NCBI GenBank assembly: GCA_001414485.1 | Contig: LLEY01000124.1 | Coordinates: forward strand, 62,001-126,000 | Length of the DNA stretch: 64,000 nucleotides | Origin: Calycina herbarum | Taxonomy: Eukaryota; Ascomycota; Leotiomycetes; Helotiales; Pezizellaceae | Direction: 5' to 3' | Shown here: positions 35,401 to 45,989 of the stretch, one piece after another | How positions within the stretch are numbered: the first letter of the stretch is position 1 | Layout: each line of letters begins with the position of its first letter | Made by a program: the position numbers and the translations under genes | The notes under the pieces: model-generated | What the model saw: only the letters and a program-made list of their open reading frames with translations | Told to the model about the DNA's origin: nothing | Databases searched by the model: none

Positions 35401-37210
35401 TTTATATTAACTAAAGGTTATTATTCTAGCCTTTTAGTTGATTTCTAGATTATATTCTTAAATCTATAGTATACTAAGTATTACTTTCTTACTTTCTATT
35501 TTAATAATATTAAATTATATATCTAAATAATATCCTTTAATATTAATTTTTATTAGAATAGTTTACTAATTAATAATCCTATTTTAATATATAACGTCTA
35601 TTCTATTAACTACTCTTAATCGATATAGTCTTATCTCTTTAATTAGAACGTTTAGCTTCTTTTAAGCTATTAAGGAGATAAAGTTACTTATTACTCCTAA
35701 GTCTATTATAACTTATAACTTTTTCCCTTTTATTTCTATAGTTATTACTAACTGTCTTTCTTCTAACATAGCGTCTAACTTTATTTTAATATATTAGACT
35801 TTGAAAGATCGATTTTTATAATTATAATTCTATCTTTCCTTGTTCTTATACTATAGAAAGAATCTTACTTTTTCCTTATTAGTATATACTACCTTATATA
35901 TTAATCTATATTCTAAGATTTCTATTATCCTAGGAATTCCTCTTATAAATCGTTTTAGTAATTATTTATAGTTATATTAGATCTATTTATAACTAGTTTC
36001 TAAAATAGCTTCTATAAACTATAGTTCTTCTATATATAGATAATCTAAAGTAGCTTTTAGTATACTTATCTCTAATTTTATATAATAAACCTTAAATATA
36101 TAGTTCCTTGAATTCTTTTCTCTAATAGCTTATATTTAGAACTAAGGAAAGAATACTACTCCTTCTTTATCTAATAATACTACTTTATATATCTAATAAT
36201 ATTCTACTATTCTAGTAGGTTCTAGTAATATTCCTTTAAACCGTTTTTCTAATAACTAGTCTAAGGTTAGACTTAGTTTATATTATATCTATTATACTAT
36301 TATTTCTTAAACTGTTTCTACGAACTATAGTTCTCTTACTAGAGGATAGTAAAATTCTTCTAGTTCTATTTTAGTCTATTTAATAATATCGAGCTCCCTT
36401 CGTTCCTAAAATAGTATACTAAACAACTTTAGTAAACTATATTCTCTAAATACTATTCTATTCTCTCTAATTAATATAACTATAATATATTACTTAAATT
36501 CTTTTAGTATAATATCTTTAGATACTATTTTATAAAAGAGGGTTTTAATTCGTCTTTTAAATCCCGTTAGAACTTACTATGTCTATATACTAGTTCTCTC
36601 TAAAATATCGTATACCTTCTATACGTCTCTAACCTTAGAATAAGTAGGTCTCTTAACTTATAGTTAGTTATATATAAGTTCTTTATTCTTAATAGTTTCT
36701 TACCTAGTAATTAGGCTAACTAGAGTTATTATTTTAAGGTTATTTCTTATAATTATATATATTATTAAGATAGTTAGATTAACTCTCTATATAGTATAAG
36801 GACTCTAGAAGTCTAGTTTCTGATTATTAATATATACTTATTGATTTCCTTATTTAAAGGTTTTAAGGAAAGCCTAAGTTTCTCTAACTTCGGGGTCTTT
36901 ATTTCTTATTTCTCTTTCTAAACTAGAAGATGAATCCGATGTCTTTAAAGAACTAGTTAATAGTAGTAATTCGTATTCTACTTAAAGAGGTTGCTTAGAT
37001 TCTATTACTAATTATATATTATAATATTCTTTAAGAAGTAGATCTTTATTATTATTAGTATTTTATATACTACTAATTCCTTTATTATTTTTAATCTAGG
37101 TTTTATATTCTTATACTTTAAGCTCCTTATTTATAAGTTTAATATAATTAGTTAAGACTACCTATTATTAAATAGTAGTATTAATTTATTTCTTTCTCTT
37201 AAAGTCTTTC
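32500..37210 (-). pseudogene. Element A pol relic
   Basis: Minus-strand protease-RT-RNase H-integrase-chromodomain relic. Recognisable pieces are YYLDNILIFLEKEEE (RT, near 34700), the basic integrase end DKVYLV and FYISLLKLVLLGA, and a chromodomain-like EYEVKRILNYKLVKG. Stops are TAG/TAA, expected from Gln and Trp codons after RIP on either strand. Confidence 0.8.
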
Positions 37211-37214
37211 TTCT

Positions 37215-38160
37215 TACTATACTTATTTATTCTATAACCTAGTAGACTATAATTATAATATAAGTTCTACTTACGTTAACGATTTCGCTCTTCCTAGGAA
37301 AGTCCTTCTTTCTTTAAAAAGGTCTTCTTTTATATAGTGTTTACTTCCTTACTATGTTTATTAGTATAAGAGTGCTTCTACTTTCCTAACCCTTTACTCT
37401 TTTCTCTATATCTAGGGTTACTCTTTCTAAATTCGTATAAGCGGTTATCTAGCTAGACGACTTTCTTAATTATACCTATAATAGTTAAGAATTATATGTT
37501 CTACTTAGCTATTTCCTTATAGATATATATCTTTAATCCTCTATGAAAGAGTTTTATAAGAGTAATAGTATTCTAATCTAACTTTATTCTATAATATTAA
37601 AATTTATTAGTATAATCTATTACTAATCTAGTTTAATATAACTCTAAAAGCTTATATATAGCTGTTTAGATTATATTAAAGTTTCTAAAAACTTTTCTAA
37701 TAGTTATTTTAAATTCTCTTTAAGATTTAAATATAATCTTAGTTAATTCTATCTTTCTATCTTTGTTCTTATTCTTAAAGAAGTCCTCTAAGTATAGCTA
37801 GGCCTATTCTAATACTGCTCTTCTAAGATAGGAGATAGCAAAGATAGTTTATAAATTATAATTGCCTTTAAACTTATTAGAGTTAAAGTTAAAGTAGATG
37901 TCTATCTAAAGAAGGAACGAGTTAAGTTCCTTTTACTTTCTATAATACGTATCTAGTATCTTAACTTTAATAGACTTAAGTGCTTCGACCTTATAGAGCT
38001 CGAGGGCGTCTAGTATACTAACATTGTCGTCGTTCCTAGTTAATTATATACCGGCAGGTATTCTTCTAGTTATACTTCTAGATGTTCCTACGACGTTAAC
38101 TCGACTAGTATTCGAGCTAGCTGTCGCGGCGGGGGTTACTAAGGCTATAGCGACTGAACT
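37215..38160 (-). pseudogene. Element A gag relic
   Basis: Minus-strand frame with a Ser/Thr/Arg-rich N-terminus, then FNFNSNKFKGNYNL and RREFKITIRKVF-like helical capsid text, and a CCHC-like knuckle whose Cys codons have become Tyr. Broken by stops. Confidence 0.7.
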
Positions 38161-38179
38161 TCTAAGCAGGTGCTTAAAG

Positions 38180-38634
38180 TATAATAAAACTTAAATAAAC
38201 TAAACAAAGATAACTAAGTCTTAAAGGTTAGTATATAAGTAAGAAGTATAAATATACTAGGTTATTTACTTAAAAGTAAACTCGTTACTTATATTAAAGA
38301 TATTAAATAAGATAATAAGATTAATAACTAAAGTTGAGTACGAAGCTTCTATCTAATAGCAGACGTGCTAGTCTTATATAGAACCTTTATTTCTAAGTAT
38401 ATCGCTTATATCGCTCGCGTCGCTCGCGATTAAAGCGATTAGAGCGATGTAGGCGATCACGTCACATGACCGTACGTGACTTCTAACGATACTACAACAG
38501 TAAGATCCTAAAATCTCTAAATATCCTTCGTATTACTGATTTCCTCCTATGTTACCTTCTATTCTCGGATATTATACCTTATTCTATTAGAACGCCGTCT
38601 GAACTACTTACCACGTATATCGTAGTTCGTGACA
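38180..38634 (-). repeat. Element A LTR (5' LTR with respect to pol)
   Basis: 455 bp. Its left half (about 38400-38640) keeps many CA and TG words lost in the other copies, so it is the closest to the unmutated sequence. Followed by the ATATT target duplication. Confidence 0.88.
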
Positions 38635-38639
38635 ATATT

Positions 38640-39104
38640 ACAGCGCTAGTCTATAACCTAGAAGAATACACGTGACAAGCACGTGACTTTGGCAACGACG
38701 CCAGGAATAACGACGCTAGGAATAACGACGACCTCTTTCCTCTAGGTATATATCCCGCGTTACTCTTATAAATAGATCTATAGCTTTAAATTCTCGTATT
38801 TATATATATATACTCTTATATCTTTACCTTTAGTTATAGTTTATAATATTATTTAAAGCTTGATACTCTTTACTCTCTTATAAAGGATTATAATATCGTA
38901 TAGATTCTACGCTTATAATAGCTAGAAGATCTTATACTTATAATAGTATAATTATAACTCTTCTTCTCTATCTATAATAGCCTCTCTTTTATAAACAGAT
39001 CTCTCGAGTATCTCTACGTCTATAATAACTTATCTCCTGAAAAGACACGCCTATAACAACTTATATAATATTTTTATAACCTTCTCTCTCTTTCTTCTTT
39101 TTCT
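38640..39104 (+). repeat. Element B leader / probable LTR
   Basis: Non-coding AT-rich start of element B with short tandem repeats, upstream of the gag relic. Assigned as LTR plus leader by position only. Confidence 0.4.
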
Positions 39105-40480
39105 ACGAATATAATAGCTAAAGCTACTTATAGTAATAAGAGTAGAAAAGGAAAGGTACCTACTAGTTCGTTAAGAACTAAGCCTCTCTAGGTAGATAGT
39201 ACCCCGGTTTCTCCTATAATTAGTCTAGCCTCTATAATTAGCAAGCCTCTAATAGACGAAAACACTTGTTTATAAGCTGAAATCTAGTTGTTAAAAACAC
39301 TCCTAGACTATAATAACTATCTAGACAACTCTCTCTCTAGCCGAGAGTTCTCTTAGTTACTCTAGAAAAGTATAGCTAACTTCTCCTGTTTACGACACAG
39401 CTTTAACAGCTTCGCTTATAAGTTCTAAGATAGCGAGAAACTTAAGAACGGCACCTCTCTATTATATAAGGCCTAGTAGATTATCCTAGCTAGTAAAATA
39501 AGAAAGAACGTCTTTAAAGATAAATAAGATAAGCTTACGTTTATCTTCCTAGCTACTTCTAAGGTAGTATAAGAGCCTCTCGAGCTATAAATAGACTTTA
39601 GCTCTTCTACCTCATTTATAGATATTACTAAGATAATTATATATCTAAATACCTTGTTTATAGATAGTAACGAAGCTATAGAAGCTTATAAGGTCTTCTA
39701 TAAACTCTTAATATAAGAAGACGAAACTTTTACTAGTTTTAAAGTAACCTTTTTAAGCTTTATAACTAAGGCTTATATTCTATTAAGCGAGTAGTTAAAG
39801 GACTTATACTATAACAGCTGTTACGTAGCTAGAGGTTATATAGACAGTGTTATACCGGGATTTCTATTAAGTAGTAGAATAGCGAATTAGTCGTCGATTA
39901 ATTCTTATACTTTTTAGCCGGCTAGCGTACTAGTAAAAGCTATTTATTCACGTCTGTTATATATACTAGAAGTTTACGCTAGCGCTTTAAGTAAGTATCT
40001 TACTAATCTATACTACTTTAGTAACCTTTAACCTATTATATAACTGTTATTACTTAGTATACTAGGATAGAGTAACGATTAAGAAACGTCTTATAGCTTG
40101 TTATAATCGTCGCTAATCTATAAAAGGCCTCTCTACTATATATAGATTAGCTTATTAACTCCTAGCTCTCTATACTACTATTAGTTATCTACTAACTCAA
40201 AGCCTAGTCTATTACTCTCTAGCTATAGACCGTAGAACGTCTTTCTCTACTCGTAAGAGTATAACTCCTACTAAGAATATAGCAGACGTTATTTACTATA
40301 ATTATAATAAAACCGGATATTATATAAGTAAATACTCTCTTCTACGAAAACCCTCTATAGCTATTAAGCTACTAGAAGAAAACGAAAGCTCGCTTATAAA
40401 CTCTTATAACTTATAAGCGTCTAGTAAAGAATCGACTAATAAGGAACTCGTCTACTAGGACGTAGGAAAAGAATAGCTCT
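39105..40480 (+). pseudogene. Element B gag relic
   Basis: Plus-strand capsid-like frame starting near 39105 (ATAGCTAAAGCTAC, original ATG probably mutated) and ending with a mutated CCHC knuckle near 40298-40345, where Cys codons read Tyr. Many TAG/TAA stops. Confidence 0.65.
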
Positions 40481-40559
40481 AAAACAAGTCTCCTCTTTAG
40501 AGTAAAATAAACTTAGATCTTAATCTCTTAATCTAAGTTATATAATAAGTAGAAAGGCT

Positions 40560-43460
40560 TTTATAACTATATATACTTTTAATACTCCTAGACTTATTAA
40601 TACTAGAGCGAATAGATAGTTATTTATTAACATAGCTTTAGCTAACTAGTTAAGTTAATATTATAGATCGACTACGAAAGAGCTATTATACGTAATATTA
40701 ATTATAAGGTTTAATAGATATAAAGAGCTAGTAATTACTTACGTTATTCGCTTAATACTAAGTATCGACAGATAATAGTTTACTAATATACTCTTTCTAA
40801 TTACTAATATTAGTAGATACGATATTATTATTAGCTATTAATAGCTTATAAACGTAAACGTAAAGTTAGTAGTCTATAGTTATAAGATTAAGTAGCTAGA
40901 ATCTCTTTCTCTAGTTTATTAATTTAATTACTTAGTATCTATTACTAAAGAATCGATAACTATCTCTCTACTAGACCTCTAAGCTTAGAAGGATATAGAG
41001 AACTATAACCTCTACTAGGATACTATAGAGGAACTTATATTAATCTATTTAATACTATCTCGAAGCTAGTACTAAACTCTGCTACTAGTTACTCTTAAAG
41101 AAATTCTAAAAAAAAGCTTTTAATAAGACCTTATCTCTACTTAGAATAGAATACAGGTTCTTATTTCTAACTACTAGTAACGTTGTTAATTCTTTTTAGG
41201 AAAACGTTTAACTATAGACTATAAAGCAGCTATAGGCTCGCTTATAGACACCTGTAAACCTATAGAAGACTCCGCTATTAATATCTATTATATTAGAACT
41301 ACTGCTTTTAAACTTAACTTTTAAAAGTATAATAACAAAGCCTTCTTTACTAGCTTATTGTAGGAGGAACAGGGTAACGTAATAGATTAGGTTACCGTGT
41401 ATAGATAAGCACAGGGTAGGTTAAGTGATCGTTAAATCACGTTTCTATGGAATCGGTAGATAAGTATAAGTAAAAGACTTAAAATTGACTTGATTTCTAA
41501 CTATAAGGATAGTAGAGAGCTATATATACTTCTAGGATAAGTACTAGAAGCTTCTATAGCTTATAAATATAATAGTTACTAGAAGATTCTAAGGATCACG
41601 TGTTTACGTAACCGAGAACGTAACCGAATCTTCTAGACAACACTAGAAAGAACTAGTATAGACTAAGGTTTAAACCTAAAGCCTATTAGTAAGTAAGGTA
41701 ATTATTACCTAATACTAACACTTATAAGAAATCGACTACGCTCTTATAGATAGGTTATATATAGAGCTCTCTTTAGTAGATTACGCTTTAGATAAACAAC
41801 TAGTAGAATAGAACGTTTATTAGAAATATATAGAATTTAAGAATATCTTTTTAAAGAGAGCTTTAGACGAGCTTCCTCTACTATAGAACTAGGTCAACTA
41901 TAGGATTAAACTTATAAGCTTAAATACTCTCTTATATAGCCTATTATATAAGATAATAACTAAGGAACTTCTAACTATAAAGTAGTATATTCTTAATAAC
42001 CTTAATAAAGAGTTTATTATTCCTAGCTACGTCTCTTTCGCCTCTCTAGTACTGTTTATAAAGAAGTCTAACGAAAGCTTATAGCTCTATATCGACTACT
42101 GAAAGCTTAATAACCTTACTTATAAAGACTAGTACTCTCTTCTACTAATCGACGAAACTTTTATATAAATTACTAGTACTAAAATCTTTATAAAACTTAA
42201 TATTTATTAAGCTTTTAACTGTATATATATAGAGCTAGTATTAGAAGAACTTATAACCTTTTAAACCTACTATAATACGTTTAAATATAAGATATTACCT
42301 TTTAGCTTAACTAACAGTTCTACTATATACTAGAGGTATATAAATAGCGTTCTTATAGAATATCTTAATAATATTTATATAGCTTACTTTAATAATATTC
42401 TTATATACTCTAATAATAAGCTTAAATACGTTAAACACGTTTATAAGATCTTAGAACAGCTCTATAAAGCTAGACTATAAGTAGATATTAAGAAGACAGA
42501 GTTCTACGTTACTTATACTAAGTATCTTAGTTTTATTATCTCTATAGATAAAATCGAAGTTAACCTAGAGAAGATCTTAGTAATTGTTTTCTAGAAATAT
42601 CCTAGTACTATTTAAGGTATCTAGTTCTTCCTAGGTTTTTATAACTTCTACTAACGTTTTATTTAAGATTATAGATAAGTTACTTATCTACTAAACTACT
42701 TTATAAGTAAAGAAGTACTATTCAAGTTTAACTTAGACTATAAAAAGGCTTTTAATATATTAAAAGAAGCCTTAGTTACTACCTCTCTCTTATATTATTT
42801 TATAGCTGATTTAGAGACTATAGTAGAGACTAACAATTCCGATAGAGTAGTTATAGCTATAATATTATAATATATATCTAAAACCGAACTATAGAGACTT
42901 ATAAGTTACTTCTTAAAGATAATAAACTCTACTAAGCTAAATTACTAAATCTATAATAAGAAGATATTAGCTATTATACGCTCTTTTAGATAATAGTAAG
43001 TAGATCTTACTTAAATAAGCTTCTAGATTAAAGTCTTTACTAATTATAAGACTTTAGAGTACTTTATAACCTCTAAAACCTTAAACTAGTAGTAAGCGAG
43101 ATAGATAGAGTTTTTATTAGAGTTCTACTTTATAATTACGTTTTAAGCTAGTAAATAGAACGAAAAGACAGATATACTAATATACTAAGACTAAGATATT
43201 AACTCGTAGAATAACCTAAAAGCGTCTATAAGATAGTAAACCTTACTTATACTTAATTAGTTAGATCTACGTATTACTACTTAACCTTCTATAACACTAG
43301 CTTCAGTTACCTTAGAACCCTCGCTTAACCTTATTAACTAGTTACTTACTACTAACTACAACTCTCTAGACTTAGAAGACGACCGGATAAAAGCTACTCG
43401 CGAAGAGTAGAACTAGATAATAAAGAATAGCTTACTTCTTTAGTAAAAGAGACTTATAGT
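40560..43460 (+). pseudogene. Element B protease-RT-RNase H relic
   Basis: Protease motif near 40594-40620 reads INTRAN where DTGAN is expected. RT pieces (FIKKSNESL, LYIDY, AYFNNILIYS where the FDD-type motif is expected) lie at about 41850-42550, and RNase H at about 42700-43250. A possible solo LTR (41359-41642) interrupts the region. Confidence 0.75.
41359..41642 (+). repeat. Possible solo LTR or other insert inside element B
   Basis: A 284-bp stretch starting tgtaggaggaacaggg and ending cttctagacaaca is much richer in CA/TG words (CACGTG, GGTTACC, aacaggg) than its surroundings and interrupts the protease-RT linker. Ends fit TG...CA, but the flanking 5-mers (cttat and ctaga) do not match, so the bounds are tentative. 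Confidence 0.35.
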
Positions 43461-43463
43461 TTC

Positions 43464-43921
43464 TATTATAAATTACGTTTCACGTAGTAAGTAGTCTAGA
43501 TAGCGCTCTAATAGAATAAGATACAGCGTCTAGGAAATAGAAGGTAATATAGGAGAGAATCTATAATATAGAGGTATTTAGAGATTCTAGGATCTTACTA
43601 TTAGAAGTACGTTAGAGGTTACGTAATATAAAGGATTACCTAGGTCGACTAGCGACCTAGACGACCTAGTCGACTAGAACGACGGGCGATCTAGTCTATC
43701 TAAGGAGGACGAAGGTTCTATATAGGACTAGTACGTCTGCTATTAGATAGGAGCTTCGTACTTAACTTTAGTTATTAATCTTATTATCTTATTTAATATC
43801 TTTAATATAAGTAACGAGTTTACTTCTAAGTAAATAAACCAGCGTATCTATACTTCTTACCTATATACTAACTATCGAGACTTAGTTACCTTTGTTTAGT
43901 TAGTTTAAGTTTCCTAATTAA
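43464..43921 (-). repeat. LTR copy of the A/C family
   Basis: Aligns along its length with the A-family LTR read on the minus strand, from tattataaattacg to tttgtttagttagtttaag. The last bases differ from the family end and no target duplication is clear. Contains GC-rich un-RIPped words near 43640-43690 (cgactagcgacctagacgac). Confidence 0.7.
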
Positions 43922-44000
43922 GAAACCTTATAGACGAACCTAATCTATAAGGCTTATATATAAGTTTCTACGGCTTACTCTAGATAGATAAAGACAGTAG

Positions 44001-44463
44001 TATTATAAAATACGGAATATAGTAAGTAGTTTAGACAGCGCTCTAATAGAATAAGATATAATATCTAGAGAATAGAAAGTAATATAAAAGAGAATTAGTA
44101 ATATAAAAGGTATTTAAAGGTTTTAGAATCTTACTATTATAAGACTATTAGAAGTTACGTATGATTATATAATATAATCGTTTATATCGTCTATATTACC
44201 TGGATTATAAGCGACGTAAGTAATATAAGTAATATAGACGATATACTTAGAGAACGAAGGTTCTATATAAGACTAGCACGTCTACTATTAGATAGAAGCT
44301 TCGTACTTAACTTTAGTTATTAATCTTATTACTTTACTTTAATATCTTTAATATAAGTAACGAGTTTACTTCTAAGTAAATATAATATAATAGCTGTCTT
44401 CTTTACTTATATACTAACGGTCGAACTTAATACCTTTATAAGTTAGATACCGGTTTCGTTATA
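44001..44463 (-). repeat. Solo LTR of the A/C family, TSD AGTAG
   Basis: 463 bp, full-length by comparison with the element A LTRs, flanked by agtag at 43996-44000 and 44464-44468. It interrupts the integrase zinc-binding region of element B, whose coding relic resumes directly after it. Solo LTRs arise by recombination between the two LTRs of a full element. Confidence 0.82.
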
Positions 44464-44468
44464 AGTAG

Positions 44469-45230
44469 CTATTCTTATACGTAGATACTAGTAGAAAGGT
44501 TTATAGACGTTTATAGAAACCTATATTAATAACTACGAAGACTATCAACGTACTACTATACCTTATAACTATAAACCTAGCTTTTTATATCTATTACTAG
44601 TTCTAGAGCGTTACTAATAATATATTACTATAAACTATAAGTCTTTCTCTACTAATAAGTAAGGTTATAATATCTTATAAGTAGTTATAAATCGTCTAAC
44701 TAAGTAATCATTCTCGATCCTCTATCTAAAGACAGTTATAGTACGAGATATAGCTTAAATATATATTATATAAATATATTAAACCTATAGCTATCTATAA
44801 AGTATTATTTTAAACTATAGACTATAGTTCGTCTCTTCTTTCTAGTCTGAATTCTATAGAATCCTTAGTATAAAGCTTAAGCTATCTACTGCTTTCTACT
44901 CTTAAACTAATAGATAAACTGAAATTATAAACTAATAGATTAATTAATATCTATAGGCTTTTATCAGTTACTACTAGGATAACTAGAGCGAACTTGTTCT
45001 TATTCTAGACTACGTCTAGCTTACGCTTCTATATAAGAGTCTAGGAAAGCTTTCGCTCTTTAAAGTAATTAATAGATACGTAGCTACTACGTTCTTTAAC
45101 TAGAATCGTCTAGATAAATCTACAACTATATATAAACAGCTTAACTAGACAGATATAGAGATACTAGTATAAAGAATATATAACAGACTACTAGTAAATA
45201 CTAATTATTATAATATAAGCTTAACTCGAA
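44469..45230 (+). pseudogene. Element B integrase relic (right part)
   Basis: Plus-strand integrase core text resumes after the solo LTR: STAFYS followed by TDRQTEI-like residues, YLRAFISYYQDN, and GKLSLFKVINR. It fades near 45230 where a different gag begins. Confidence 0.65.
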
Positions 45231-45239
45231 AGTCTCTTA

Positions 45240-45980
45240 TATAAGAAACAACTACTAGACTTACTAGAAACTATCTTAAGCCTAGATATAAGTCTAAATC
45301 GATTTATATTACTTTCTACGATTATTAAGATATAATTAAACTTTTAGATTTATATTTCTTAACTAGATACGAGATAGAGGATATATAGAACGCCTTCTAG
45401 GCCTTGTAGATAGATAGAAAGGATTATACTAGAGAAACGTTTACTAACTTTAGAGGTCGCTTTTCAAGTATAGCTATACTTAGAGAGATACTAGAGTTAG
45501 AACGATTCTTCTATATATAGGAGAAGATTATACTATAGCTACGAAACTTAGCCGCTATACTTAAGAGACGTTAGAACTATAACTTCGTTGAAATAATAGT
45601 AGATCTTCTAGCCTTAAATAAGGAAAAACGCTAAAACGCTAAGTTATATATAGCTAATATAACTAAGCTAGTTAGTATAACTACTTCGGTTAAAAAGACT
45701 ATCTTTTAACTCTTATCTAGTATAATACCGAAACCCTCTCTACCTATATAAGAATCCTTCTCTACTATTTAGACTACTTTCTAAACTTTTAAACCTATCT
45801 TAACTCCTAAACGCTAAAAGACTATAGACCGAGTCTCTACTAGTATAACGTATTACTACTATAGTAAGCCTAGATATTATAAACCCGATTACTCTTAGCT
45901 ACCTAGTATTAAAGAGATAGTCTAGGAAGTAGACGAAGATAATATATAAGTCTCTATAGAGTACTCTGATTTAGACCTAG
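45240..45980 (+). pseudogene. Element D gag relic
   Basis: Capsid-like text (KDYTRETFTNFRGRFSS, REILELERFFYI) and a knuckle at about 45848-45900 reading YYYYSKPRYYKPDYS, where CCHC residues are expected. Interrupted by TAG and TAA. Confidence 0.7.
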
Positions 45981-45989
45981 ATTAGAGAG

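Larger units (their letters stand above)
31321..38634 (-). mobile_element. Element A: complete Ty3/Gypsy chromovirus-type LTR retrotransposon, RIP-inactivated
   Basis: Two direct LTRs (31321-31784 and 38180-38634) bound 7.3 kb, flanked by a perfect 5-bp duplication ATATT (31316-31320 and 38635-38639). Read on the minus strand the LTR starts TGT and would end in a mutated form of ACA. Order on the minus strand: gag relic, CCHC knuckle relic (about 37215-37260), protease, RT (catalytic stretch near 34700 reads YLDN where YLDD is expected), RNase H, integrase, and chromodomain near 32540-32620. A purine-rich tract (minus strand aagaaggggatag, 31785-31797) abuts the 3' LTR. All frames are riddled with stops, so it is not autonomous. 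Element C at 59902 is a second copy. Confidence 0.88.
38640..45230 (+). mobile_element. Element B: Ty3/Gypsy relic, interrupted
   Basis: A plus-strand element begins immediately right of element A's target site. Its first bases (acagcgctagtctataacc, then two CACGTGAC copies and a 15-bp tandem acgacgc-aggaata near 38697-38730) look like an LTR start, so A may have landed at the very edge of B. Gag, protease, RT, RNase H and integrase relics follow on the plus strand. The integrase is split by LTR copies at 43464-43921 and 44001-44463. No matching right LTR was found; element D takes over near 45240. Confidence 0.7.
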
